NCBI GenBank assembly: GCA_910586585.1 | Contig: CAJUKA010000002.1 | Coordinates: 26,299 to 90,298 of the forward strand | Direction of reading: 5' to 3' | DNA length: 64,000 nt | Origin: an uncultured Lachnospiraceae bacterium | GTDB lineage: Bacteria > Bacillota > Clostridia > Lachnospirales > Lachnospiraceae | Part shown: piece by piece, positions 35,165-44,926 of the stretch | Numbering within the stretch: the first letter of the stretch is position 1 | Layout of the letters: every line of letters starts with the position of its first letter | The notes under the pieces: model-generated | What the model was told of the DNA's origin: nothing | The model's input: only the letters and a program-made list of their open reading frames with translations | Database searches by the model: none | Position numbers and translations under genes: made by a program

Positions 35165-35902
35165 ATGAGATTTACAATAGATGGGTATGTAGAACTGCTC
35201 AAACTTTTGCGCGAGAATAATTATAATATTGCAGACTATCAAGATTTTCAGAAATATAAAAGATGTGTTATTTTGCGGCATGATGTAGATTTTGATTTGC
35301 AGCAAGCATTATCAATGGCCAAAATTGAGTATCAATATGGGGTTAAAAGTACATTTTTTATATTATTGACAAGTAATTTTTACAATATATATTCCTGTAG
35401 AAACAGAAGAATTATTGCAGAGATACAGAATATGGATCATACGATTGGATTACATTTTGATGAGATGGCATATCCCAAAGATGCAGGTATTGTAGATAAA
35501 ATAGAACAGGATATCAGGAAGGAATTACGCATATTGTCAGAACTTGTTGAAAAAGATATTATTGTATTTTCGTATCATAGACCAACTAAGCGCATTTTGG
35601 ATGCCAATATCAAACTGCAAGGAGTTGTAAATTCATATGGAACGTTATTCTTTAAAGAGTTTAAATATCTGTCAGATTCAAGAATGAACTGGCGTGAGCC
35701 AGTATTGGATATTATTCAAAGTAATCAATATTCACAGATGCAGCTTCTTACACATCCGTTTTGGTATCATGAGAAAGAGAAGCATATGAGAGAAATTATT
35801 TCTGAATTTTTAAATAGAGCGGGTATGGAAAGATATAGTGAGTTGAAAGATAATTTTACAAATTTAAAGGATGTTATAGAGTGGAGGAACATAAAAACAT
35901 GA
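35165..35902 (+). CDS. Polysaccharide-deacetylase-like protein
   Basis: A 245-residue protein with the NodB-like opening VILRHDVDFDLQQAL, where His-Asp-x-Asp would bind metal, and IGLHFDE for the second metal site. Further along, YHRP and THPFWY look like the remaining NodB motifs. There is no export signal, so it probably acts on a cytoplasmic sugar or nucleotide sugar. It overlaps the next gene by 4 nt. Confidence 0.75.
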   Translation: MRFTIDGYVELLKLLRENNYNIADYQDFQKYKRCVILRHDVDFDLQQALSMAKIEYQYGVKSTFFILLTSNFYNIYSCRNRRIIAEIQNMDHTIGLHFDEMAYPKDAGIVDKIEQDIRKELRILSELVEKDIIVFSYHRPTKRILDANIKLQGVVNSYGTLFFKEFKYLSDSRMNWREPVLDIIQSNQYSQMQLLTHPFWYHEKEKHMREIISEFLNRAGMERYSELKDNFTNLKDVIEWRNIKT

Positions 35903-36603
35903 TGGTTGCAATTCATCAACCGCACTATTTCCCGTGGTTAGGGTATTTAGCAAAAATGGCAAGTGTTGATAAATTTATTTTGATGGATACCGTTCAGCTT
36001 GAAAAAAGATCATATATGCATCGAAACAGAATAATCGATCCTGATGGAGAAGTAAGATATTTGAATATATCCTGTGAAAAGAAGAATCACTTTTGTCAGG
36101 AATACAAAGATATCAAAATAAAAGATTTTGAGGTATGGACAAATAGACAGAAGGGTGTACTTATTAGGGCATACAAAAAATGTGTCTTTTTTGATGAAAT
36201 ATGGGAAGCGATTTCCCCAATATTTAATGAGAAATATGAATTACTCTGTGATGTTGCAATACATAGTATAAATATATTGAGGGATATTTTGCAAATTAAT
36301 ACGCCCTTGGTTTTGCAAAGTGAAATAACAATTGACAACAGTTTAAAAAAGGACAAGCTGATATTGGGGCTTTGTAAGGCAGCTGGCGCTGATGCATATT
36401 TTGCTGGCAGGGGAGGCAGTATGCAGTATCTAAACCTTGAAGAATGTGAAAAAGAAGGAATTCATGTGAGTTTTCAAGAGTTTCAGCATCCAATATATAC
36501 ACAGGTGGGAAATCATCCGTTTGTGCCAGGATTATCAACGCTTGATGTGTTATTTAATAAGGGTATCAATAAATCAAGAGAAATTTTTTGGAAAGCTATA
36601 TAG
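35899..36603 (+). CDS. WbqC-family protein
   Basis: A 234-residue protein with the hallmark N-terminus of the WbqC family (AIHQPHYFPWLGYLAKMA, then DTVQLEKRSYMHRNRI). Members are found in O-antigen and glycan loci and are thought to act as transferases or acyl-CoA-dependent modifying enzymes, but function is poorly established. The ATG at 35899 lies 10 nt after GGAGGA; it overlaps the deacetylase-like gene. Confidence 0.85.
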   Translation: MMVAIHQPHYFPWLGYLAKMASVDKFILMDTVQLEKRSYMHRNRIIDPDGEVRYLNISCEKKNHFCQEYKDIKIKDFEVWTNRQKGVLIRAYKKCVFFDEIWEAISPIFNEKYELLCDVAIHSINILRDILQINTPLVLQSEITIDNSLKKDKLILGLCKAAGADAYFAGRGGSMQYLNLEECEKEGIHVSFQEFQHPIYTQVGNHPFVPGLSTLDVLFNKGINKSREIFWKAI

Positions 36604-36627
36604 GTGATTGTTAAATTATTTTTCTTT

Positions 36628-36656
36628 TTGATATGGATAATAGTCTGTTATATAAG
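36628..36656 (+). promoter_or_regulatory. Possible internal sigma-A promoter
   Basis: TTGATA at 36628-36633, 17-bp spacer, TATAAG at 36651-36656, in a 151-bp gap between the WbqC gene and a strong AGGAGGT (36741-36747). It may give the second half of the island its own transcription. Confidence 0.45.
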
Positions 36657-36754
36657 AAGAGAAGATCTATATAGAAAACCAAGTTAATTCAAAAAACTTA
36701 AAGAGGGGAAATTTAACATTGCCTAGAAATTCTATAAATTAGGAGGTATTAAAA

Positions 36755-37696
36755 ATGTGGAAAGAATTTGATCAATTTGTAAGAAAAATGTTTTATTTTA
36801 CGAATGGTAAAAACATAGTACTTTGGGGTTACGATTCGAATGGATTATTTATACAGCACTTATTTGAGCGAGTAAATAGAAAAATAGAATATATAGTTGA
36901 TGACATTTCTATACATCCTAAAGTTTCTATTATGCGATCAGCAGAAATTAAGTTTATTACTCCTGATATATATGTAGTGATTATAGCAGGAAAGCCGAAT
37001 ATGGAGAAAGACAGATTTTTAGAAGAAAAAGGCTTTAGGGAAGATATAAGTTATATATATGCAGGTAAATGGTTATATGCGGAGGTGGATTATAACGATA
37101 TATGGGAAAATGTTTCTTATTATGGTTATTTGGAAAAAAAGTTTGACGTAGATATTTTAGAAAAGAAAACAATTGATAAGATAGAACGTCCCAGAGAGGA
37201 TTGCCTTAATTATGCACCAGGAATGGGCTATCCATTAGTTGATGTGTTGGACAATTTTACTTTTACAAATAATGATGCTGTATTTGATTTTGGATGTGGT
37301 AAGGGTGGTGCATTACTTCTTTTTAAAAAAGGTGGAGTGCGTAAACTAGGAGGTGTGGAATATGATAAACAACTATATGATATAATATGTGATAATTTCA
37401 AAAAGATGAATATAGAAATAGAAAATATAGTAAATGGGGATGCTGCACTTATTAGGAATGAGCTTGATAGTTATAACTATTTTTTCATGTACAATTCATT
37501 TCAGGGCGAAACGTTTCGTCAGGTTATAAATAATATCGAGGAGAGTTGGAAAAGAAAAAAAAGGAGAATTATTTTTATTTATTCAGGAACGTATTGTCAT
37601 AAAGACGTGATAGAACATGGGATATTTAAATTATCAAAGCAGATTTATACGGATTACTCAGTTAGAAATGTAAAGGTATATATGATAGATGAATAA
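36755..37696 (+). CDS. Rossmann module + SAM methyltransferase-like fusion
   Basis: A 313-residue protein. Residues about 17-105 form one of the small Rossmann modules repeated through this island (NIVLWGYDSNGLFIQHLFE, YVVIIAGKP). The C-terminal part has a SAM motif VFDFGCGKGGALLLFKKGG and motif II GGVEYDKQ. It has an excellent ribosome site (AGGAGGT at 36741-36747). The methyl acceptor is unknown; the module may bind a nucleotide sugar or another protein. Confidence 0.78.
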   Translation: MWKEFDQFVRKMFYFTNGKNIVLWGYDSNGLFIQHLFERVNRKIEYIVDDISIHPKVSIMRSAEIKFITPDIYVVIIAGKPNMEKDRFLEEKGFREDISYIYAGKWLYAEVDYNDIWENVSYYGYLEKKFDVDILEKKTIDKIERPREDCLNYAPGMGYPLVDVLDNFTFTNNDAVFDFGCGKGGALLLFKKGGVRKLGGVEYDKQLYDIICDNFKKMNIEIENIVNGDAALIRNELDSYNYFFMYNSFQGETFRQVINNIEESWKRKKRRIIFIYSGTYCHKDVIEHGIFKLSKQIYTDYSVRNVKVYMIDE

Positions 37697-37728
37697 AAAG
37701 CGTTAATTGGGAGATTTTAGAGAAGGTT

Positions 37729-38862
37729 ATGAAGAAAAGACGACTATTATATGTTTGTGCAAGACATTGTGTAGCGAATCGTTTCATGCATTCGTATGCC
37801 ATAGGAATACACAGGAAGATTGATTATCAAAAAGAATGCTTTGAAGCTGCAGGATATGAAATGATATATGGTATATTGGATATTTTACCATCAAATATTT
37901 TTCCTAGATTGACGGATTTCAATTTGTGTTCAACGTCTGTTGATTGGCAAAAAATTGATGTAAATCTGTCAGTTGATGTAATCTATATTCGCTTTTGCTC
38001 AAAAATCATGGAGTGGAGAATGATTTTGTTTTTGAAGGAAATGAGAAAGAAGAATAAGAATGTAAAGATATTGTTTGAATTTCAAACATTTCCTATTGGA
38101 AGAGATTACTATTTTGAAGGACGGAGATGGTCTTATTATCGTTTTCAGATTTTTGTGAAATTTTTAAAATTATATGTGGACAGGGTTATTTTGTGTACTC
38201 CAGGATATGAGGAACTGTATGGGATAAAGGTACTTTATATGCCAAACGGAGTAAAATATAAAAAGTCAAAAATTATTTCCCAGAACAAAAAAAAGGATGT
38301 GGTGCATCTGATAGCTGTTTCTTCAATGATGGATAGTCATGGGTATGATAGGCTTCTCAGGGGAATGGGGACTTACTATAAACAGCCGAGAGAAAAAAAG
38401 GTGATATTACATCTTGTAGGACAAGGCGTAAAGGAGAATGATTACCACAAACTTGTACAGGAGTGTAAAATAACTGACTATGTACTGTTCGAAGGGTATT
38501 GTACTGGTAGTAAAATGGAAGAATTATATTTACTTGGAGACATAGGAATAGATTGTTTTGGAATGCACAGAATAGATAAAAATATGATATCAAGTGCATT
38601 AAAATTAGTCGAGTCTGCAGCATATGGTTTGCCTATTATAGGGGCGGGGCGGACGACTTTAGACCATGAGGAATGTATGAAGTATTTACTGAAATTTCCT
38701 GAAGATGAGACGGATATTGATGTAGAAAAGATCGTTTCATTTTATGACAGTGTATATAGTGGTGACAAAACAGACATAAGGAATACAATAAAAGAAGTAT
38801 TCAGACCATATTATGATGTCAGGGAAACATTAAAGGAAGTAGTGGAATATATGGAGGCTTAG
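37729..38862 (+). CDS. GT-B glycosyltransferase (family 4-like)
   Basis: A 377-residue glycosyltransferase. The C-terminal half has the GT4 donor-site layout: LHLVGQG, YVLFEGYCTGSKMEELYLLGD, and GLPIIGAGRTTLDHEECMKY with conserved acidic residue. The N-terminal half carries VDVIYIRFCSK. It has no membrane segments. It abuts the next gene directly (stop and ATG adjacent). Confidence 0.82.
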   Translation: MKKRRLLYVCARHCVANRFMHSYAIGIHRKIDYQKECFEAAGYEMIYGILDILPSNIFPRLTDFNLCSTSVDWQKIDVNLSVDVIYIRFCSKIMEWRMILFLKEMRKKNKNVKILFEFQTFPIGRDYYFEGRRWSYYRFQIFVKFLKLYVDRVILCTPGYEELYGIKVLYMPNGVKYKKSKIISQNKKKDVVHLIAVSSMMDSHGYDRLLRGMGTYYKQPREKKVILHLVGQGVKENDYHKLVQECKITDYVLFEGYCTGSKMEELYLLGDIGIDCFGMHRIDKNMISSALKLVESAAYGLPIIGAGRTTLDHEECMKYLLKFPEDETDIDVEKIVSFYDSVYSGDKTDIRNTIKEVFRPYYDVRETLKEVVEYMEA

Positions 38863-39345
38863 ATGAGAGAAATTGGGACTGTAATATTAGTGCTGACAAG
38901 TTTCTTTGCAGGTATTTTAGTTTCCAGACATTTAGCGTTTAAAAGGATAGTCAGTGGATCAAATACAATATCAAAATATATGTGTTTATTTAAGTTCTCT
39001 AATAAGTGGATTTCATTGAAGCAAAAAGAAACAGACATTGTGGCATATTTTAAAGATCGAGGATATTATTCGATTGCCATTTATGGAATGGGTGATTTAG
39101 GAGAACGCCTTGTGGATGAGGTTGAGAATACAGATGTCAATATTGCGTATGCCATAGATAGAAGTAGAAAAGGACAGTACGCAAATATTCAAATAAAAAG
39201 TCTTGAAGAAATACTGCCTCAGGTTGATGCAGTAATTGTAACTCCAATATATGATTTTTGGAGAATAAAACCAATTATAATGGATAGGATTGATTGTCCG
39301 ATTGTTTCGCTAGAAGATGTTATCTACAAATATGAAGAGGAATGA
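38863..39345 (+). CDS. Membrane-anchored standalone Rossmann module
   Basis: A 160-residue protein. Residues 5-22 are a membrane segment (GTVILVLTSFFAGILV), followed by an amphipathic linker (KWISLKQKETDIVAYF) and a Rossmann-like module with IYGMGDLGERLVDEV at 73-87, then DAVIVTPIYDFW and PIVSLEDVIY. Close in layout and length to 54772-55248, and the same linker plus module ends the glycosyltransferase at 47336. No catalytic domain is attached. It may tether partner enzymes or a donor at the membrane; this is inference. Confidence 0.75.
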   Translation: MREIGTVILVLTSFFAGILVSRHLAFKRIVSGSNTISKYMCLFKFSNKWISLKQKETDIVAYFKDRGYYSIAIYGMGDLGERLVDEVENTDVNIAYAIDRSRKGQYANIQIKSLEEILPQVDAVIVTPIYDFWRIKPIIMDRIDCPIVSLEDVIYKYEEE

Positions 39346-39346
39346 T

Positions 39347-40231
39347 ATGGAAGAAAAATTTAAAATATCTACAGTTATACCTACATATAACAGACAACGA
39401 ACAATTAAAAGATGTATTGATTCAGTAAAAGGTCAAACCTATGCAGTTTTCGAGATTATAGTAGTGGATGATGGTTCAACAGATAAAACGTTAAGTATTA
39501 TTGAAAAGGAATATCAAGGGGTAGTAAGGGTAATTAAACAAAATCATAAAGGTGCGCAAGCAGCGCGAAATGCCGGTATTTGTGCTGCACAGGGTGAGTA
39601 TATAGCTTTTTTGGATTCTGATGATGAATGGTTACCAGATAAACTAGAAGCACAGATTGAGAAGTTGAAAGCAAATCCTAATGCAGTTATTTGTGGTGAT
39701 GGAATTATACAACAGGATTGGACAGGCAATATCCCAAAAGCGTATGATACTACAGAACGTAAGAATAAAAATGTAGGTGCAAAGAGATTATTCAGATTAC
39801 GAGGAAAAAGCGGTTATGTATATAAAGAAATATTAAGCGTTTCATTTTGCTTATTTCAAGCATTATTAACATCTCGAAAGAATCTGCTTGATATTGGTAT
39901 GCTGGACGAGAAAGTGCCATCTTATCAGGAGTGGGATACAGCAATCAGACTGGCAAAAAAATACGAATTTTTTTATTTGCATAAACCATTGTTTGTTTAT
40001 CATTTACATGATGGAGAGACAATTTCCAAAAATCTCCAAAAAGATGTTGATGGTTTGGAGTACCTATATGAAAAATACCAAATTGAATTTATTGACCAAC
40101 TTGGGAGCCGCGGATTGACGAAAAAATATAAAGAGTTAATGGACAAATGTTTGCAATATAAGGATATAAGGGCTTTAAAATATTTTGGAAAATATATATT
40201 GGGGAGAATGAATGTGTTCATATTTAAATAA
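39347..40231 (+). CDS. GT2 family glycosyltransferase
   Basis: A 294-residue GT-A glycosyltransferase: VIPTYNRQRTIKRCIDSV, VVDDGSTDKTL for nucleotide binding, and AFLDSDDEW as the metal-binding DxD. QEWDTAIRLAKKY supplies the catalytic-base region. The ATG at 39347 follows GAAGAGG and begins one base after the preceding stop. Confidence 0.9.
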   Translation: MEEKFKISTVIPTYNRQRTIKRCIDSVKGQTYAVFEIIVVDDGSTDKTLSIIEKEYQGVVRVIKQNHKGAQAARNAGICAAQGEYIAFLDSDDEWLPDKLEAQIEKLKANPNAVICGDGIIQQDWTGNIPKAYDTTERKNKNVGAKRLFRLRGKSGYVYKEILSVSFCLFQALLTSRKNLLDIGMLDEKVPSYQEWDTAIRLAKKYEFFYLHKPLFVYHLHDGETISKNLQKDVDGLEYLYEKYQIEFIDQLGSRGLTKKYKELMDKCLQYKDIRALKYFGKYILGRMNVFIFK

Positions 40232-40258
40232 TATGTGAATTATTTATGGAGGAGTGGA

Positions 40259-41386
40259 ATGGATTTCATACCAGTAAACGAACCATTGTTAAATGGCAAT
40301 GAAAAAAAATATCTATGCGAATGCATTGATACAGGCTGGATTTCTTCAGAAGGACCATTTGTCAAAGAATTTGAAGAGAAAATGAGCGCAACCACAGACA
40401 GAAAATATGGTATAGCAGTATCAAATGGTACTGCTGCACTGGAAGTAGCTGTTCAGGCATTGGGGATTAAAGAGGGTGATGAAGTAATCATGCCAGCTTT
40501 TACAATTATATCCTGTGCAATGGCTGTTACAAAAGTTGGTGCGATACCAGTACTGGTTGACAGTGATATGCATACTTGGAATATGGATGTTGATGAAATA
40601 GAATCTAAAGTAACATCAAGAACAAAAGCAATTATGATGGTTCATTTGTACGGTCTTCCAGCTGAAGTGGATAAAATTCTTGTATTGGCAAAGAAATATA
40701 ATTTAAAAGTTATAGAAGATGCAGCAGAGATGCATGGACAGACATACTATGGCAGACCTTGCGGCAGTTTTGGGGATATTAGCACATTCAGTTTTTATCC
40801 CAACAAACATATTACAACAGGGGAAGGCGGTATGGTAGTTACGAATGATGAGGAGTTGGCGGAGCGATGCAGAATGATTCGAAATTTATGTTTTAGAAAG
40901 GATGTCCGCTATCTTCATGATGAGATTAGTGATAACTATCGTTTTACAAATTTACAGGCGGCAGTTGGCCTTGCCCAGTTGGAAAGACTCAGTGAATTTG
41001 TGACAAAAAAAAGAGAAATGGGAAGATATTATACAGAACACTTAAAAGATGTAAAAGGATTAATTCTTCCAATACAAAAAATAGATTATGCAGATAATAT
41101 TTACTGGGTTTATGGATTGGTATTAGAAAAGGATGTTCCAGCTGATAATAGATTGATGCAGAAGTTATTAGCAGAAGAAGGGATTGGTTCAAGAACATTT
41201 TTCTGGTGTATGCACCAACAGCCAGTGTATCAGAAACAAGGGAAGTTTGTAAATGAAACATATCCTAATGCAGAGTATTTGGCAAGAAAAGGTTTTTATA
41301 TACCTAGTGGATTGGCATTGACACGAGAACAGATGGGAAAAGTAGTCATAGCTGTCAGGAAAGTTATAGATTGTCTTGGAAAATGA
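40259..41386 (+). CDS. DegT-family aminotransferase, perosamine-synthase-like
   Basis: PLP-dependent 4-aminotransferase of 375 residues acting on a 4-keto-6-deoxy sugar nucleotide. PVNEPLLNGNEKKYL and CIDTGWISSEGPFV at the N-terminus, EDAAEMHGQTYYGRPCGSFG and the lysine motif FYPNKHITTGEGG place it with GDP-perosamine synthases. It may use the 4-keto sugar made by the LegB homologue, either as the missing LegC or to make a separate 4-amino sugar. TGGAGGAG at 40247-40254 sets the start at 40259. Confidence 0.87.
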   Translation: MDFIPVNEPLLNGNEKKYLCECIDTGWISSEGPFVKEFEEKMSATTDRKYGIAVSNGTAALEVAVQALGIKEGDEVIMPAFTIISCAMAVTKVGAIPVLVDSDMHTWNMDVDEIESKVTSRTKAIMMVHLYGLPAEVDKILVLAKKYNLKVIEDAAEMHGQTYYGRPCGSFGDISTFSFYPNKHITTGEGGMVVTNDEELAERCRMIRNLCFRKDVRYLHDEISDNYRFTNLQAAVGLAQLERLSEFVTKKREMGRYYTEHLKDVKGLILPIQKIDYADNIYWVYGLVLEKDVPADNRLMQKLLAEEGIGSRTFFWCMHQQPVYQKQGKFVNETYPNAEYLARKGFYIPSGLALTREQMGKVVIAVRKVIDCLGK

Positions 41387-41409
41387 AATGTGGCAAAGGG
41401 GAAGCGTAG

Positions 41410-42621
41410 ATGGAAGCAATTCAGCAAAATAAACAGCGAAAGGGAATTCTTTATTGGATAACTGGATTATCTGGAGCTGGAAAAACTACTATAGGCAACA
41501 GGCTCTATTATGAATTAAGAAAACATCAAAATAATGTCATATTGCTTGATGGAGATATATTAAAAAATGTCATAGGAGATAATCTGGGGTACAGTGAGAT
41601 AGACAGAAGGAACCGGGCAATGAAGTATGCGAGGATATGCAAAATGCTTACAGACCAGGGAATGATTGTTATATGCTGTACAATTGCAATGTATGATGAA
41701 GTCCGGGAGTGGAACAGAAAAAACAATAAGGGGTATGTAGAAGTTTTTCTTGATGTTCCAGAAGATATACTGCATCAGAGAGATCAGAAAGGAATGTATT
41801 CGCAATATAAAAAAGGAAAGTTAAAAAATCTTGCAGGAGCTGATGTAAAGGTTGAGTTTCCGAAACAGCCCGATTTGATATTGAAGAATAATGGGAATTT
41901 AACTATAAAAGAGTGTGTTGAGCAAATATTATGTGTCAAAGTAAAGTTTTCAAATGATTTTGATAGAGATGTAGAATACTGGAATAATTTCTATAAAATT
42001 GGTTCTGATATTGAACAGCCATCTTTATTTGCAAAAAGTATAATTGGAATGACTATAAAAAATAAGAATCTGCTTGAACTGGGATGTGGAAATGGGCGTG
42101 ACAGTTTTTTCTTTGCAGAAAATGGATTAAATGTACTGGCTATTGACGCATCTGATGCGGTGATAGAAAAGCTGCACAAGAAGAACATATATGATAATGC
42201 CTGTTTTGTATGTGATGATTTTGTGTGTTCTCCAACTATTTTTACGGGTCAATTTGACTACTGTTACAGTAGGTTTTCGCTTCATGCTATTAATGCAGAA
42301 CAGGAAAGCGAGCTGATTAGAAATGTTTATGGTTCTTTGAAGAAACAGGGAAAATTTTTTATAGAAGTAAGGAGTATAAATGATGATATTTATGGGCTAG
42401 GTGAAAAAATCTCGGAAAATACATATAAATATGAAGGACATTTCAGACGGTTTATTATAAAAAAAGAGTTAGAGGATAAGTTGAAACAGGTTGGTTTTTA
42501 TATTGAATATTCTGAGGAAAAAAGAGGATTTGCTCCATTTGGAGAAAGTGATCCACCGATTATAAGAATAATTGCTTACAAAAGTCACAGATATGATGGG
42601 GAAGATAATTATGAAAAATAA
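41410..42621 (+). CDS. APS-kinase-like P-loop kinase fused to SAM methyltransferase
   Basis: A 403-residue bifunctional protein. Residues 1-175 resemble adenylylsulfate kinase CysC: Walker A GLSGAGKT at 19-26, LDGD at 46-49, DRRNRAMKYARICKML, and EVFLDVPEDILHQRDQKGMY. Residues 180-403 are a methyltransferase with LELGCGNGRD at 222-231 and LAIDASDAV. In Campylobacter a CysC-like kinase phosphorylates CDP-phosphoramidate for capsule decoration; here no partner genes of that path are seen, so a sugar or sulfo group are equally possible. It overlaps the next gene by 11 nt. Confidence 0.82.
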   Translation: MEAIQQNKQRKGILYWITGLSGAGKTTIGNRLYYELRKHQNNVILLDGDILKNVIGDNLGYSEIDRRNRAMKYARICKMLTDQGMIVICCTIAMYDEVREWNRKNNKGYVEVFLDVPEDILHQRDQKGMYSQYKKGKLKNLAGADVKVEFPKQPDLILKNNGNLTIKECVEQILCVKVKFSNDFDRDVEYWNNFYKIGSDIEQPSLFAKSIIGMTIKNKNLLELGCGNGRDSFFFAENGLNVLAIDASDAVIEKLHKKNIYDNACFVCDDFVCSPTIFTGQFDYCYSRFSLHAINAEQESELIRNVYGSLKKQGKFFIEVRSINDDIYGLGEKISENTYKYEGHFRRFIIKKELEDKLKQVGFYIEYSEEKRGFAPFGESDPPIIRIIAYKSHRYDGEDNYEK

Positions 42622-44848
42622 TAGTATGGATATTGATAAGGCACTTAATAAACTTATATTTGAATATAAAATAGACCGATACAATCCAGCATATCGTAAT
42701 TTTGTCAAGGCACAGGAACTGATAGAAAAAGTATATAGCAGGTTGAAGAAAAATTATAAGGAGGTCGTTGTTGTATCTGATAAATGGGCAGATATTGGAT
42801 ATTTTTGTGATTTTGCAGGAAAAAAATGCAGGTATTTGATTGTTGAAAATCAAGTGTTGCCTGATTTTGGAGAGCTTTCGAAATTTGACAACAATGAGTG
42901 TTTTCTTGTGGCCTCACTTGAGTATAGGGACGAGCTGACTGTCAGACTGTCTGAACAAGTTGAAACTGTATTGGATTTATATGATTTCTTTGAAGATGAA
43001 GGGCTCTATTTTGAACAAAACTATTATGAAATATATCCTTCTGGTTATCATAACTTTGAATTAAATACAGGTACAGAGGAATATACCGAATTTAAGATGG
43101 GGGTTGTTTTTCTAAATCATCGGAATCGCTTTAAAGAAGCCAATACGACATCACATAAGGAAAAGTATCTTGGCAAAATGATATTTGACTGTGTATATAA
43201 CCGGGATTTTCTTATGTTGAAGGAATGTGTGGATATGTATGCGGGTTTGGGGTACGGTGATAGTGAGAGTTATATTACATTTTTGAAAGAAGTAGAGGCA
43301 TTACTTTTGAAAATAAAGCGGTGTTTTTTGGAGCGCAATAATAAGGATGTTGTTATGTACTGGCTTGATGCACTGGAATATGGTGATGACAAAGATGTGA
43401 TGCCTTTTCTTAAGAGTCTTGATGAGTCTGCCTTATGTATGGACAATATGTATACTGTAACACCATCTACGCATCCGACATTTCGTACATTATTTGCCAA
43501 AAGGCGGGTAATTGAGGAGCAATCCTATAACCTGAAAAGAATGACAAAGGAGGACAGCAGGCTTATAAAAGAACTGGAGAAACGCGGCTACAGTTTTGTG
43601 TGTTATGGTCATTGGGTAAAAAATGAAGAATACTTTAGGGCAAATCGCTATGTGTATAAAAATGCTGACTTTACCTATGTGTTTTGGACTTTTTTAAAAG
43701 ATGTAATGATGGAACCTGAGAAAAAGTTTTTTGCAGTAGTGCATGAACTGTTTAATACACATTATCCATATTTTTCATTTGGATATACGGATAAATACTT
43801 TACACCAGCAAATTACATTCCAGGTATGCCGAGGGAAGATTACAAGCAGAAAATGAGCAGGCAGCATGATGAAGCGCTAGAATATGTTGATAAATATTTG
43901 AAATATTATGCGGATATTCTGCCAGAAAATGTTATTAAACTTTATATGAGCGATCATGGTCATACATATTATGGAAGATATCATGTTGTGATGAAGCTAC
44001 AACATGACAATATCACACCGCAAAGGTATGATGATATGATAAGTTTATTTAATTTTGATAAATTTATATTGGGAATATTGGATAACAATGCAGTTGATGC
44101 TGATTTGCTTGGCAGTGAATATGTTATTATTCAGGATAGTGAATACAGGCATTACAAATATATATTAGATTCGATAAATAGTTTGAATATATCAGAGAGA
44201 GGATTGCTTGGATATCAGGGAATTATAACAAAGGATGATTTGTTGATCTGTCATCGGGAAGGAGTAACATTTTATCCAGAAAATTATTATAGAAGATTTA
44301 TAAAAAATGGGAAAATAGTTACAGATGCCAGAATACATTACTTAAAAGAGCGAATGAGTCACAACTATGTTGATTTGGATTCCTCAGATGAATTTAAATA
44401 TTCGAGGATGGCTGTGAATGGCTTGAAAAAACATTTTCTTAGAATAAAAGATGAGGAAGATAGAAAATGGCAGCTTATAAACAAAGCTATTGCGAATGCG
44501 GTAAATACAGGGATAACTGCGATTCGAGGCGGTGGTGCACATACAGAGAAGCTTCTGATGCTTTTGAGTGGTGATATCAGGGAAAAAATAGATTATGTAA
44601 TAGACAGTAATAGGGAGTGTGCAGCAGCAAATCTTGGTGCAAAAATAATTTTACCAGAGGAAATCTCGGAATATAAAATAGATTGTGTTATTATTTCTTC
44701 GTTTGTCTATCATAATGAATGGAAACGGGAATTTGAGAACTTTAGTAAAATGCATATAGTGGATATTTATGAAATTTTGGAGAAGGAAGGAATATTATGC
44801 AAAAGGGAGTTCTATTTTGTAAATTATACGAGAGAGGATTTTGAGTAA
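42611..44848 (+). CDS. Sulfatase/alkaline-phosphatase-fold protein with C-terminal Rossmann module
   Basis: A 745-residue soluble protein. The middle has sulfatase-superfamily features: FAVVHELFNTHYPYFSFGY and the metal motif KLYMSDHGHTYYG near residue 455. The N-terminal ~240 residues include ADIGYFCDFAGKKCRYLIVE. The last ~100 residues are one of the recurring Rossmann modules (GITAIRGGGAHTEKLLMLL, DYVIDSN, DCVIISSFVYHNEW). Unlike LTA synthase or phosphoethanolamine transferases it has no membrane helices, so it should act in the cytoplasm. The ATG at 42611 follows GGGGAAG within the preceding gene. Confidence 0.72.
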   Translation: MKNNSMDIDKALNKLIFEYKIDRYNPAYRNFVKAQELIEKVYSRLKKNYKEVVVVSDKWADIGYFCDFAGKKCRYLIVENQVLPDFGELSKFDNNECFLVASLEYRDELTVRLSEQVETVLDLYDFFEDEGLYFEQNYYEIYPSGYHNFELNTGTEEYTEFKMGVVFLNHRNRFKEANTTSHKEKYLGKMIFDCVYNRDFLMLKECVDMYAGLGYGDSESYITFLKEVEALLLKIKRCFLERNNKDVVMYWLDALEYGDDKDVMPFLKSLDESALCMDNMYTVTPSTHPTFRTLFAKRRVIEEQSYNLKRMTKEDSRLIKELEKRGYSFVCYGHWVKNEEYFRANRYVYKNADFTYVFWTFLKDVMMEPEKKFFAVVHELFNTHYPYFSFGYTDKYFTPANYIPGMPREDYKQKMSRQHDEALEYVDKYLKYYADILPENVIKLYMSDHGHTYYGRYHVVMKLQHDNITPQRYDDMISLFNFDKFILGILDNNAVDADLLGSEYVIIQDSEYRHYKYILDSINSLNISERGLLGYQGIITKDDLLICHREGVTFYPENYYRRFIKNGKIVTDARIHYLKERMSHNYVDLDSSDEFKYSRMAVNGLKKHFLRIKDEEDRKWQLINKAIANAVNTGITAIRGGGAHTEKLLMLLSGDIREKIDYVIDSNRECAAANLGAKIILPEEISEYKIDCVIISSFVYHNEWKREFENFSKMHIVDIYEILEKEGILCKREFYFVNYTREDFE

Positions 44849-44926
44849 AAGTAATCAGAGGAAACATGGATTTAATTTGCGTGGAAGATGTTTAAATGGG
44901 AAATACTCGAATAAGAAAGGGATATC

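Noticed and set aside
41410..42621. True adenylylsulfate kinase for sulfate assimilation
   Set aside because: No sulfate adenylyltransferase, PAPS reductase or sulfotransferase is nearby, and the methyltransferase fusion and glycan context point elsewhere.
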